Origin: Acanthosoma haemorrhoidale | Taxonomy: Eukaryota; Arthropoda; Insecta; Hemiptera; Acanthosomatidae | Direction: 5' to 3' | Length of the DNA stretch: 64,000 bases | Assembly (NCBI GenBank): GCA_930367205.1 | Contig: OV884015.1 | Location: 109,804,509 to 109,868,508, forward strand | Shown: positions 22,760-33,541 of the stretch, piece by piece | Layout: each line of letters starts with the position of its first letter | How positions within the stretch are numbered: position 1 is the stretch's first letter | Program-made: the position numbers and the translations under genes | The notes under the pieces: generated by a model | Database searches by the model: none | What the model was told of the DNA's origin: nothing | What the model saw: only the letters and a program-made list of their open reading frames with translations

Positions 22760-22762
<3 letters not shown>

Positions 22763-23236
22763 AACACAACAATTGAAGCCTAATGACCATACACAGCGAA
22801 GAGAGTTCATTATACATCAACAAGTGGATGCTGATTTTTCGAGCAAAATTATCCTAAGCGATGAAGCACGTTTTCATCTTGATGGCTTTGTTAATCGACA
22901 AAATTGTCGCCTTAGGGGTTCGGATAATCCACATGTGACTGTCGGAAAACAAACGCATCCACAACGTGTCACTGTTTGGTGTGGATTTTGGGTTGGAGGC
23001 ATCATTGGACCATACTTTTTTGAAAATGAGGATGGTCAAGCAGTGACTGTTACTGGTGCCCGATATCGCGACATGATAACACAGTTCTTTGTGCCGAAAT
23101 TGTATAATATTGATGTGGTCATTATAACAAATAAATAACCTTATCCTTTTTACTTTATATTTCAATAAAAAAAAAAAATACTAAAAACTGTGTTTTCTAT
23201 TTAAATCAAATCTTGCGTTAACTCTGGGACACCCTT
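22760..23236 (+). mobile_element. mariner-superfamily element M1, 5'-truncated copy
   Basis: The 3' terminus AACTCTGGGACACCCTT followed by TA (23237-23238) and the preceding AAAAATACTAAAAACTGTG match the element at 4491-5380. The left terminal repeat and N-terminal coding region are missing; the copy starts at the end of the CT tract. Confidence 0.85.
22761..23138 (+). pseudogene. M1 transposase, central fragment
   Basis: An open frame of about 125 codons reads LTQQLKPNDHTQRREFI and then ILSDEARFHLDGFVNRQNCR, which contains the first catalytic aspartate. It continues through VTVWCGFWVGGIIGPYFFEN and RYRDMITQFFVPKLYNIDVV. After this a deletion removes the second and third catalytic positions, and the sequence drops into the 3' UTR with a stop at 23136-23138. 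It preserves the part missing from the copy at 4604-5248, with about ten residues (FVPKL..IDV) in common. Confidence 0.85.
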
Positions 23237-23290
23237 TATATCTAAGTTAAGGTTCGCCCATCGTAGGTATCCAGCCTAATCCCTAAGTCA

Positions 23291-23310
23291 TCGGGATGTA
23301 AACATCCCGA
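23291..23310. promoter_or_regulatory. 20-bp perfect inverted repeat
   Basis: TCGGGATGT-AA-ACATCCCGA has 9-bp arms and a 2-base spacer, just 3' of the mariner fragment in otherwise AT-rich DNA. It could be a dimeric protein-binding site or a small hairpin. Function is unknown. Confidence 0.35.
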
Positions 23311-24611
23311 ATATATATATAGGTTTAAAAACGCTCAATAAATAGGCTAGTGTTTGGTTTTCCAGTTTTTCGTTGACGATTATTAACTTATATATATACA
23401 CATATCAGAGAGCCGTTTCGATGTATCGATTTGATGTCACATCTAATTAAACTAATATAATTATATATTGTTTCAGGAAGTCACTACTATGATTTCACTA
23501 AGCTACCGTAAATAAATTTAATAATAATGATTATTTATTTTAGCTTTTATTCCTGGAGAGATGCCCCGTTGTGAAATAATTACACTGAGCCATACATTTG
23601 TTTTATAATGAAATTATTTAGAAGTTTTGAAAGGAAACGAATACAAATACGAATAATAAATTTCGCGTTATTACATAATACTATTTACTGAAGTTTCATT
23701 TCTGCTTAGAGTGAAGATATATTTATTTCTAACACCAAGATCTTTCAGTTCCAGGAGAGACTGAAGTAGTCGAAGTCATGATGTGTTAGGGCCCTCGTGT
23801 CGTGGCTAATGTTATGTGTAGTATTCAGAACAGCGAGTGGAGGTGGTTTCATTGGAGAAGTCACGCAAGTGCATTAGTCCACGGCCCAACATAATCATCA
23901 TGCCCGCCCATCATTTTACAATTGCATGATTACAATGATTGAGAATATAACTTCACTCTTGGATATTGTCGCTTTCAGAAGAACAAGAACATCTCTACTC
24001 AATTGTTCAGTAGCGGTCTCCTAGAGGAACTGTAACTATTAAAATCACCTTACAGACCGGTCCATTCATTTTTTCTACTTTTAAAATTATAACTATTTTA
24101 ATTTTTGAACTCCGTGAAATGTATTTCGTTGATTGCCTAATTAGGACACTGTGGATGAACAGGAAACTCATCACTAAAATCTTGGAAAGGGTGCAACAAT
24201 CGCAGGGAACATCTCGCACGTAAGAATAGCCGATTCTTCACATATGTTAATTAGGACATGTTGATTCACTTCAGCTCACCCATTGTAGTTTATTTTTGAC
24301 TAGAAATTGAATATTGATGATTGGAAAATTTATTTTTTCTAGCTAAAACACGATTTCGATGTACGTTGCTTTTTGACAAATAAAATGAATAATTTTTAGT
24401 AATATTTTATTTTTTAAATCAATTCGAACCAACGTGGAGTGACTTTGGACCGTTTATCTCTTATCTACAGGTTCAATGTCCAATATCTCCTTCGAATTAA
24501 ATTTATAAACATCTCTCTTGCTTTGGTTTACTTATTCTTTTGGGACAGTTATATCAGCGAACACGAAAGCTAACCACATAAGTATATATATTCAACTCCT
24601 GACTTTAACAT
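23311..24611. other. unassigned AT-rich DNA
   Basis: No repeats shared within the window. The region 23730-23920 is mildly GC-richer without identifiable content. Confidence 0.4.
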
Positions 24612-24855
24612 CCACGAAAAGTGGTCCCCACCATCACCGAAGCCATCAGAAGAAGACACTACCGGTAAGATGGCAACTCTCTAGATCTAGGAAAGCAGAC
24701 CAAATGGAGGACATTACGGCCCTTGGCTAACCAACAACAAGCCTGCTACCTATCACCCATCACTGCTATCCAACTGAATGAGCATGTACTACATGCTTAG
24801 AGAGACTCTAGGCTCAGCCTTCAGTGGACTCTCACCACTGCACCGCAACATTTCC
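24612..24855 (+). mobile_element. LINE-2 family 3' fragment abutting the inverted duplication
   Basis: Begins with the ORF2 C-terminal region (CCCACCATCACCGAAGCCAT) and continues through ACATTACGGCCCTTGGC and CTCACCACTGCACCGCAACA. It is cut at ACATTTCCA, exactly where the left arm of the inverted duplication begins. A normal copy would continue with CCTCTACC. Confidence 0.85.
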
Positions 24856-25167
24856 AGGAAGTGTCACAGGGATGTCTTTGGTGCGAAGATGCCCGTCTTC
24901 AATGGCCCCATTCTTCATTCTAACATACTTAAGTGCGTAAACTGTTATAGCTAGTTATAATTTGGCATGAGCTCTTAGAAACTAGTTTTCATAATCACAC
25001 TTATTTATTTCCGATTCATAGTGAGGCATATAACCTTAAAAATTTCAAACAACCTTGTGTTATATACGCTTTAAAATGGGGTAAGCAGTATTTCACACTC
25101 TCACAATTACTGTATACCTTAAGAAATACATCAAGATAAAGGTGTTTTGAAGAACATATTGTTATTA

Positions 25168-25376
25168 TTGTAGTGGACATTACGGCCCTTGGCCAACCAA
25201 CAACAAGCCTCTGACGGGCACCCATCACTGCTATCCAACTGAGTGAGCATACACTACATGCCTGGAGAGACTCTAGGCTCAGCCTTCAGTGGACTCTCAC
25301 CACTGCACCGCAACATTTCCACCTCTACCTAGGCTTCCCACACTCCTTAATTCCCTCACTCCACCTTCAAACAGGC
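25168..25376 (+). mobile_element. LINE-2 3' UTR fragment in left arm
   Basis: Contains ATTACGGCCCTTGGCCAACC, CACTGCACCGCAACATTTCC and CTTCCCACACTCCTTAATTC, ending at AAACAGG where the arm similarity also ends. The last ~75 bp of the LINE 3' end are missing and a (TA)n tract follows. Confidence 0.85.
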
Positions 25377-25379
25377 ACT

Positions 25380-25413
<34 letters not shown>

Positions 25414-25450
25414 CATTATATATATACAGAGAGAGAGAGAGAGAGAGAGA
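25380..25450. repeat. (TA)n and (GA)n microsatellite
   Basis: A compound tract of TA repeats with three interruptions, followed by (GA) units. It sits exactly at the inner edge of the left arm. Confidence 0.95.
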
Positions 25451-26324
25451 ATCTATCGCGTGGGGAAAACTATTAAAATTATGACGGTGGTTACATTTCA
25501 TTCTCTGAATCTGCCTTTCATTATGTGGGACGATAAAAGTTTCTGTTATACCAGATATGTCAATGTGTTGCTGGCCTTGGCATGGTGAAGCTCTTGAATT
25601 TTGTTATATAATGCAACTACTGTCAAAGGTTTTATTGATGGTATTTCAGAATAATAAGTGTGTAACTAAATATAAAAACGTCTGTGTTGATAGGTCATTT
25701 TGATATTGATGTACATTTAACAAACAAACAAACAAAATAAAACAAAAGGATTACAGTTTTAATCAACGGCCTTTGATTAAAGGTCTAGAAATTTGAGCAA
25801 AAGTTTAGTAATCATTAAAATTTGAGTAAATGGCGGATTTGACTATCTGCGCGCGATATAATATATTTAGTATATATAAGTTACAGTTATGTATAGCTAA
25901 AATTGTATTATTTCTAATGTAAACAGTTTAACGTTTGGGATTCTTATAGATTTATACATCCGGTCCTTTTTCTTTGCTTTATACTTTTTTATTTACTTAT
26001 GTAAGACATATCTTGCTATGTTTAGATTTGTTAGCCACAAGTTATTGCTTGACGTATTTAGTGACAAAATAAAAAAGTAGAGGTTGCCGAAAAATAATAT
26101 TTGAATCCAGCTAATAGGATTTTGGAATTATGTTTTGCTTATTCTCTGACCCCTTGAACTAAATTTCCATAATTGAAATCAATGTCTATGTGATTTATTT
26201 TTAAATATTTTTAAAGCTTGTTTTAAAAATTTATTTGTTTTTACTGTTAATTTATTAAATTTATATCTGAAGATCCCTGAGTTGGTGGAGTGTTCAATAT
26301 TATTTTTGCAATGACATTCCACCC

Positions 26325-26621
26325 CCCCCCCCTTAGCTCTCAAATTTGTAAGATTATGGATAAGGGAAAAATAAAGGAATTTATTTGGGGTGAGCGCATC
26401 CTTTTACTAGGAGTACCTGTTTGAAGGTGGAGTGAGGGAATTAAGGAGTGTGGGAGACTTCGGTAGAGGTGGAAATGTTGCGGTGCAGTGGTGAGAGTCC
26501 ACTGAAGGCTGAGCCTAGAGTCTCTCTAGGCATGTAGTGTATGCTCATTCAGTTGGATAGCAGTGATGGGTGCCCGTCAGAGGCTTGTTGTTGGTTGGCC
26601 AAGGGCCGTAATGTCCACTTC
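26325..26621 (-). mobile_element. LINE-2 3' UTR fragment in right arm, with 3' terminus
   Basis: Read on the minus strand, the fragment runs from ACATTACGGCCC to GAGAGCTAAGG, the family's usual 3' end. On the plus strand a C run (26321-26331) replaces the expected T run. The part from 26415 inward is shared with the left arm. Confidence 0.85.
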
Positions 26622-26935
26622 AATAATAACAATATGTTCTTCAAAACACCTTTATCTTGATGTATTTCTTAAGGTATACAGTAATTATGAGAGTGTGAAA
26701 TACTGCTTACCCCATTTTAAAGCGTATATAATACAAGGTTGTTTGAATTTTTTAAGGTTATATGCCTCACTATGAATCGTAAATAAATAAGTGTGATTAT
26801 GAAAACTAGTTTCGAAGAGCTTATGCCAAATTATAACTAGCTATAACAGTTTACGCATGTAAGTATGTTAGAATGAAGAATAGGGCCATTGAAGACGGGC
26901 ATCTTCGCACCAAAGACATCCCTGTGACACTTCCT

Positions 26936-29506
26936 CCAGAAGGGGAGAAGCAGGCTCAAGAACCCTCCGAAGAGGGGTATGATTTAGCCGTGTCGCCCCA
27001 CTCGACTCCTGCCCCTGAAGACAACTTTATGGAATAAATTCCAGGCAACGTTCTCCAGTCTCTTTTTCCGCTGGAGAAAAATAGAGAGATGGCCGCTATA
27101 AAATCAAGGGCCCAGCGAAGGAATAACAGCGGTGTTATTCCACCCTCTAACAGTTGCATGGGACGACCCCTTACTCCCTCCTTCCTCCAGGCAATTCCCG
27201 CCGCTTCAGGTTCCAGGCTCCGGGGCACCCATATCCTCACTTTACACCTATCTCTTTATCGTCGGCTCTCTATTTCTATCTGGTCACTACCCTAAGAAGC
27301 TCTGCTTTTATCTTGTCCTCCCTCCAGCTGTGGAGCTCATATTTATTTTTACAGTGCTGACTTCGCGCGACTTTGGATTTAACCGAATGGACTCTGTTCT
27401 GCGAACACGGTTATTTCTGATTTTTGAATATTCTATGAATATTGAACAAAATTCTCATCACTGTCACAGCAACAACAAAACGAGTTTTATATTTGAATTT
27501 AAAACTGTCTGCTGCTCCAGATAAGAAGATATTTGGTTCGTCAAGGCTCTTGTAAACTCTATCCACAGATCAAAAAGGTGAGTTTAGATTTCAAGGAATA
27601 AATAATTTATGTTTTCTGAGCATTTCTTCTTCATTTTCACATATGTAAGGAGCACAAATGGCTTTGTCATCTTCAGAACAGTGGCACAGGATAACGTACG
27701 ATTGTCCATAAAAATATATTAACTTACATAGTACCAAGTAATTTCAAACATCGTTGGGTTTGGATTTTTCTTCAAGCGAATAGTTTTTACTAATTAAAGC
27801 CATCAAATCAGGAACGTACACACACAGGAAGTGTTATAATCACACCACAGCATTTTCTCGAAATAACCTGACCTGCGGTCTCCGAGCTTCAAACTTCACT
27901 GTCTGTTGTTAGGGTGAAAAAAAAAAATGTTGGGACCACAAAATAGATTCATCATAAATACTCCGGCTAGATAAACTGCCCTTATTATTCTTAGTTTAAG
28001 AACATAACAGATTTAAAACAATCATAAACAGTGGTACAGAGTATATGAAATTTGAACAGTCCAAACCCACACTCTTTTAATACACATAACTACAAATTGT
28101 TGATAAGGAACAGCTATTAATTTAACATTCCTAACTGTTCAGGCTTAAAAGTATATTTAAATCCGGAACAAAATAAAAAGATGAACAGCACTTCAATTCG
28201 AATAAAAAAAACTGCTGGATTATTCTTGTTTAAATTAAGAGGATTGTTTTTTCAACACCTGAGTTCTTAATGTAACTTAATGTTCGTCATTTTATCCTCC
28301 GTACAAAATTAACAATTATAATCCTACCAAATTGTTTTTTTTTACAAAATACTCAGTACCTCATTTCAAAAAAGCAATAATATTATACGGAAATTATAAA
28401 AAAAAAAAAATCTTTTGACGACAATAATATATATTTAAACAATGATTTATTTTATTTAGGTAGAGGTCAATAAAGCCATCTGAGAGTAAAAATGAAGTAG
28501 CTACTCGAAGACAGAACTAGAACACGGATAAGCAGTATCAGCCTAGCACCAACCACACTCTTTGTTTGGCCACATTCGCCTTACTTTTTACTGACTTACC
28601 AGCGATAAAAACATATTTGATTAAAAAAGCAAACTTAAAAAGCTTAAAAAAATAGAAAAGACTGGAGAGTACAATGCTATTGAATAGGACACAGTGGACA
28701 GCTCATAAATATCTCATAAAGCAGAAACCACCTCATCCTGAATCACATAAATAAAATAATTATATTCCTACAAGCGACCTGAATAGGGGGAAAATACAAT
28801 GATACCAAATTAATGACTAGATTTCATTATAATAATTAAACTGCAGCTATCCAATTCACGTATAAAGTTGCTACGCGCATTTAAAATATTCCCGTAAATG
28901 CGTGAACCCGCGTCATATTCGAGCTGGGGATATTACTAGTTGCCCAACCCTTAAATCAAAAGCCTTCATACATTACATTAGAATGGCGCAAGTTGAAAAA
29001 GTAACAACTTCAATTAATTTGTCTACAAGGAAACTTTATAAAATATTAATGAACATTTAAAAAGGGATTGTCTACCTTTGATCCCATTCAATTCGGACTC
29101 AAAAAGAAAACTCGTTTGTAAATAAGGTCTGGTTAAAAAAGGGGTAGAACAGGTGACACAAACGGCGCTCATAACGGGAGCCACGGCATAAAAAAAAGAA
29201 ATGAAAAGTGAGAGGCTGTACAAAATTAATTAAAAGAGATCAAAAAAAAAAAAATACATTCGTTTACAGAAGAAGGTAAAAGTTTACTTCAAAAAGACAA
29301 ACATCTCAGCAACTCAAGACTCGAGCGAAGTTCACCTCGAAAAATGATCTTTGTAAAACATTATGTTTTTGCTTAAATACAGGGCCCATTTCCTAGGATT
29401 TTATTTTAAAACCTAACGAAGCCCTTTGCAGGTTCTGCTAAAGCCCTTGTTTCACTTTAAATGGATTTTTAATTTCATGACCGATCACTTACAATGTAAT
29501 ATTATG
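26936..29506. other. unassigned; GC-richer island at 26940-27300, tRNA-like patch near 28545
   Basis: The first 360 bases are markedly GC-richer than the surroundings and hold the inverted repeat GGAATAACA-GCGG-TGTTATTCC (27120-27141). Open frames of 68-130 codons cross the island on both strands without a recognisable domain. The rest is AT-rich. At about 28543-28592 the minus strand has TAGTTCTGTCTTCGAG and GGTGCTAGGCTGATAC, faintly resembling a tRNA-derived SINE head. Confidence 0.35.
27120..27141. promoter_or_regulatory. 22-bp inverted repeat in a GC-rich island
   Basis: The arms GGAATAACA and TGTTATTCC pair perfectly around GCGG. It lies inside an island that stands out in composition from its AT-rich surroundings. 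Regulatory role inferred only from structure. Confidence 0.3.
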
Positions 29507-30312
29507 CACTCATGGACATAATTAACGCACCACTCAATTTCGTTTAGTTAAAATGAAATAGATTATCTTCCATTGATTAACTAAGGTTTTGTTTAGACTT
29601 AAATCCCTTTTTCACTAACAGTAGCATTTTTGATCCCCATGCAACACATGCTGAAATTCGTCATTATCTCTCTCTATTTATAAACTCTTTGTAGACGTTT
29701 TTCTAATTTTGTTCAATGGCCCAAGTTTTTGAGTTTAAGTGCAAGTGATTGATTCCCCATGTGGCATTTCGTGATGGCACACGTGCTGGGAATGTTCCTA
29801 TCATCTCTGAGGTACTTTAGGAGACATAATTGAAGAATTTGTAGTCCCATTTTGCTCCATACATCGGCGAGGGATTCTTGTTAATGTATGATAATGCCAG
29901 ACCCCACACGAATGGTTGATGATTACTTGATTGAGGTTGGGATTGAGCGCTTGTCACTACGAAGCCCAGACTTTAATCCTATTGAATACGTCAGGTACCA
30001 ACTGAAGCGAAGAGTACGACTTCGGAATCCAGGTCCTAGCACCCTTCAAGAATTTGAGAGTTCTGTTGTTGAAGAGTGGGACAATATTCCTCAGGACATC
30101 ATTGAAAACCTCTTCCAATCAATGCCAAGGCGTTTAAGAGACGTGATTCGTGCCATAGGCGGAAATACACGTTATTTACTACTTTTTTTTACATTATTTT
30201 TTCTTTGTACCTTCGATTATCTTTGTAAAATACAATTTTGTTTTTAAATGACTTATTTCGTCAACCAAAAATATTTTTGAACTCTGAATGGGGTTAATTT
30301 TGCCCATCAGTG
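29507..30312 (+). mobile_element. Tc1-like transposon, internally deleted
   Basis: The left end CACTCATGGACATAATTAAC and the reverse complement of the right end (CACTGATGGGCAAAATTAAC) are inverted repeats with about 80% identity over 30 bp. This fits the CACTG-starting termini of Tc1 elements. The expected flanking TA is no longer clear on either side. At 806 bp it is shorter than the roughly 1.3-1.6 kb of complete Tc1 elements. Confidence 0.75.
29780..30190 (+). pseudogene. Tc1-like transposase, C-terminal part
   Basis: The piece begins with degenerate ILGDIIEEFVVPF. It then gives DNARPHT (second catalytic aspartate) in one frame and, after a +1 shift at about 29910, VDDYLIEVGIERLSLRSPDF followed by NPIEYVRYQLKRRVRLRNPG. 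The glutamate of NPIE is the third catalytic residue of the DD34E set. The frame continues to MPRRLRDVIRAIGGNTRY, the usual C-terminus, then runs on into AT-rich UTR. The N-terminal DNA-binding domains and the first aspartate are missing. Confidence 0.85.
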
Positions 30313-30775
30313 GAATTGCAATATGTACGATCTGATCCGATAATAGACGAATATAATCAAAAACACAACTACAACATTCTCAGAACCCCAATTTGACTTA
30401 GATGCATGATATTCTGCGTAGATGTTGTTAAGTTTCTCATATTAATGTTGAAAAGGAAACTTCAAAGAAACACAGCATTATTAATTACTAGGTAGTCAAA
30501 AAATCATATTGAGTAGTGTACTGTATCGATTAAAGGTCTCGATATATTGGATAGTTACATGTCCTGAGAAATTGGCACAATAGTCATTAAAATCCAGTTT
30601 AAAACTTCCAAGCATTCGCAAAAAAAAATTAAATTTAAGATGCTAATTATTACTATTTTTTTTTGCCTTGGTATTAGTTTGCTATATATCGATAAACTAT
30701 TACAATCAAAAGTGAAAAACCTTAACGTCTTGGATTTATAAATGTTTTAAAGCATTATATTTTAGTGTTATAACC
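30313..30775. other. unassigned AT-rich DNA
   Basis: Nothing recognised between the Tc1 element and the LINE-2 insertion. Confidence 0.4.
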
Positions 30776-30786
30776 CTCTATAATGT

Positions 30787-31898
30787 TTTATTTTATTTTT
30801 TTGTTTTTTTTCTAAGCTCTCTAGTTAGAAATTCAGGATGAGCGAAAAATATAGAATATTTAGGTTAATTGGATCCTTATACTAGGAGTACCTGCTTGAA
30901 GGTGGTGTGGGAGGATTAAGGGGTGTGGGAAGCCTCGGTAAAGGTCGGTTGTTTCGGTATAGTGGTGAGAGTCCACTGGTGGCTGGGCCTCGAGTATCTC
31001 TAGGCATGTAGTGTATTCTTATTTAGTCTGATTTCAGTGATGGGTGCCCCTTAGAGGCTTGCTTTTGGCGGGCCTAGTGCCGTGATGTACACCATTTCCT
31101 CTGCTTTACTTGATCTTGTGAGTTGCCGGTGCCGGTAGCGGTGGGGGTGTCATGTCTCGGAAGAGAGTTTAGACTGTGTTTCATCGAGTCGAAGAACTTG
31201 ATGTGTCTTCTTTTGATGACGTCGGTGATGGTGGGGAGGTCGAACTTTTCGTGCATGTCGAAAGCCTTCATTTTACGAAAAGGGGTATGGCATAGCGCCG
31301 TGCGCAGGATGTTGTTCTGGAAGCTCTGGAGGCAAGTTATGGTGCTGGCATGTAGGAATCTAAAGATTGGTGTCCCAAAAAGTAGAGCTTGCCTCAGGAC
31401 GCTATTGTATATTAAGAGTTTCAGTTGAAGGGATATGGCCAGGCTGGTGATGAGATGCTGGAGAGAGTAGTAAGTTCTGCGGACTCTTTTTAATTTATTT
31501 TGCAAGTGTGTGCCGAACTTCATGTGCCTGCCTAGGTAGCAGATGCTGTTGGTTAATTTACATTGAGTCCCGTCTATGGTAAAACTGGGTGGACGCTTCT
31601 TTTTCTGTGGACAGCTCGCAGCCTGTCGGCGATTAATTGGCTAGCGCCCTCTGCAGCCTTTAGAGCTTTCGTTGGGTTGAGGCTGGTGCTGTAGACCCCT
31701 ATATCGTCCGCATATGCCGCTACCTCACAATTGGAGTATGATGCTCCTACTATATGCGCGGTGTATATGTTGAAGAGGAGGGGTCCCAGCACCGACCCTT
31801 GAGGAACTCCGACAACGAAATCTCTTCTGGTGGTTAATACGGCTCCTATTCGCACAGAAAATGTTCTGTCTGCTAGGTAGGAGGACATGAATCTACAG
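30787..31898 (-). mobile_element. LINE-2, 5'-truncated insertion with reverse-transcriptase segment (1112 bp)
   Basis: CTCTATAATGT occurs at 30776-30786 and 31899-31909, a perfect 11-bp target duplication that defines both ends. The minus strand starts inside the reverse-transcriptase domain, passes the ORF2 C-terminus and the family 3' UTR, and ends at GAGAGCTTAG followed by an A-rich tail (30787-30820 on the plus strand is T-rich). This is the reference copy for the short LINE-2 3' fragments listed elsewhere in the window. Confidence 0.92.
31074..31888 (-). pseudogene. LINE-2 reverse transcriptase, C-terminal half
   Basis: Reading from 31888 downward, the frame gives VVGVPQGSVLGPLLFNIYTA, a catalytic-palm box typical of Jockey-group LINEs. 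It then gives AAYADDIGVYSTS, the intact YADD catalytic box, and KALKAAEGASQLIADRLRA. A deletion and frameshift near 31574 remove part of the thumb. A second frame (31523-31074) resumes with HLQNKLKRVRRTYYSLQHLI, LRQALLFGTPIFRFLHASTI, SFQNNILRTALCHTP and DVIKRRHIKFFDSMKH. The second part corresponds to the LRTIVNAP-type C-terminal region in the other Jockey family here, showing the two families are distant relatives. No endonuclease domain or ORF1 is present. Confidence 0.88.
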
Positions 31899-31909
31899 CT
31901 CTATAATGT

Positions 31910-33190
31910 GTAAACACATCAACTAATAAATACTACTGAAAAAAATATACTCACAACTATACCGAGTAGGAAGAAAAAGTAATTTTGCTCAGACATATTG
32001 CTGTGTGTTTAACCTTATGTCATGAGAGAAGTTTAAGTAAGATGATATTGCGATCCTACTTTAAAAATTGTCCTATATGCTTTAAAAATGATGAAATCAA
32101 ATATAATATTTTTGTTACAAAACAAGGGAAAATGTCAGTTTTCATCATCTGGCAAAAATTGTATTTATATTTTTTCAAAGCTTATTTTATTGTAGGCAGT
32201 GCCAAAAATATTTCTCTGGATTTATTATTACATGAGGTGGGCATTGCATAACAATTCGTTTCTAAAATTAAGAATAACTCACAAAAGATTTAATAATGTT
32301 CAAAACATATATAAGAAAAACTTCGTATAATCTATAACTGCTTATTTTCGATTTCTTAAAAATAAATTTAATAAATAAGTAATCGGGTGGATAACATTAG
32401 TGTAATTTTTTCCCTTTAAAGGGAATTATGTGATTAGATTATGAAGAAAAAAAGTTCTACATTTTCATGTTACAAGGGGAAAAGACGGGCATAAATGCCC
32501 TTACGGACTCCCAATTACACCAGGAGAAATGTAATTATAATTTAATGTCCACTTTCCGATTTTACCCCGTTCTTTCCCTAAACGAACTTAACTACAATTT
32601 ACTCTAATACGAAACTAAAATATATATATCTATGCTAGAAGGAAAGTTCAAAGGGTCTGTCATATTATTCTATGCTATCTTTCTTAACAATAATTTATTC
32701 AATATAAAATGTCCACGGTATAATAATAGTAATATTAATAAATCTTTATAATCTTAGGGCTTTGTTCCTTGAAAAATTCGTTTATTTCACCTAATAAATT
32801 TACAATCGTTGTAAATAAAATGAAAGAAGTAAAGAAACAATAAAATAACTAAAAATAGAAAAGGAATTATGAGTAAGCTTACACTTATTATGTTTCAGAA
32901 GAAATTCGAAGTTGATGATAACACGCTTAACTTAAACACACACAATTATTGAAAACATGAAGTAATAAATATAACAAATAAAAGCTCAGTTCCGTTCAAT
33001 AAAAGTTGAGCTTTCTCAAGTTATATTTTTTTTCAGAAATTGAAGATGAGAAATAAATAAACGCGAAAAAACATTCAATGATATTATAAAAATTAAGAGT
33101 AGGGACGATAAAGATCGCGCTTTGGAGCTCAAGCCGTGCTGTAATTCTATTTACGAGGGCGTACCCTGTCGGATTTCTTGTTCACGTCAA
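31910..33190. other. unassigned AT-rich DNA
   Basis: No repeat or coding signal recognised. A pair of TTCCCTTTAAAGGGAA-like self-complementary bases at 32410-32426 was noted but is short. Confidence 0.4.
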
Positions 33191-33530
33191 GCTCACCAAT
33201 TGTCGCAGTGTTTTGATCACGTTGAGCTTCTCGTTCACGTCGAAGGTCACCGATTGTCGCAGTGTTTTGATCACGTTGAGCTTCTCGTTCACGTCGAAGG
33301 TCACCGATTGTCGCAGTGTTTTGATCACGTTGAGCTTCTCGTTCACGTCGAAGGTCACCGATTGTCGCAGTGTTTTGATCACGTTGAGCTTCTCGTTCAC
33401 GTCGAAGGTCACCGATTGTCGCAGTGTTTTGATCACGTTGAGCTTCTCGTTCACGTCGAAGGTCACCGATTGTCGCAGTGTTTTGATCACGTTGAGCTTC
33501 TCGTTCACGTCGAAGGTCACCGATTGTCGG
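33191..33530. repeat. 54-bp minisatellite, 6 units plus partial
   Basis: The unit contains GATTGTCGCAGTGTTTTGAT, CACGTTGAGCTTCTCGTTCA and CGTCGAAGGTCACC. Units 2-6 are virtually identical. Unit 1 starts with the variant GCTCACCAATTG. The final partial unit ends GATTGTCGGG, the same letters that begin the adjoining LTR. Since 54 is a multiple of three, all frames through the array stay open on both strands, which explains the 112-145-codon ORFs. Confidence 0.97.
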
Positions 33531-33541
33531 GTGTCAACAAT

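Larger units (their letters stand above)
24856..26935. repeat. inverted duplication: 521-bp arms around a ~1-kb centre
   Basis: The left arm 24856-25376 and right arm 26415-26935 are reverse complements with only a few percent mismatch and no obvious indels. Each arm has two parts: ~310 bp of unclassified sequence (24856-25167 and 26622-26935), then a LINE-2 3' UTR fragment. The junction between the parts (GGACATTACGGCC against TTATTATTG.AGT) is the same in both arms, so the LINE insertion is older than the duplication. On the right arm side the LINE continues to its normal 3' terminus at about 26331. On the left it stops at the AT microsatellite. The centre, 25377-26414, is AT-rich with no recognised gene. 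A transcript across it could fold into a long hairpin. Confidence 0.92.

Noticed and set aside
27089..27524. Overlapping frames of 68-130 codons downstream of the inverted duplication
   Set aside because: Three plus-strand frames and one minus-strand frame are open over the same GC-rich island, with proline/leucine-rich chance composition and no domain.
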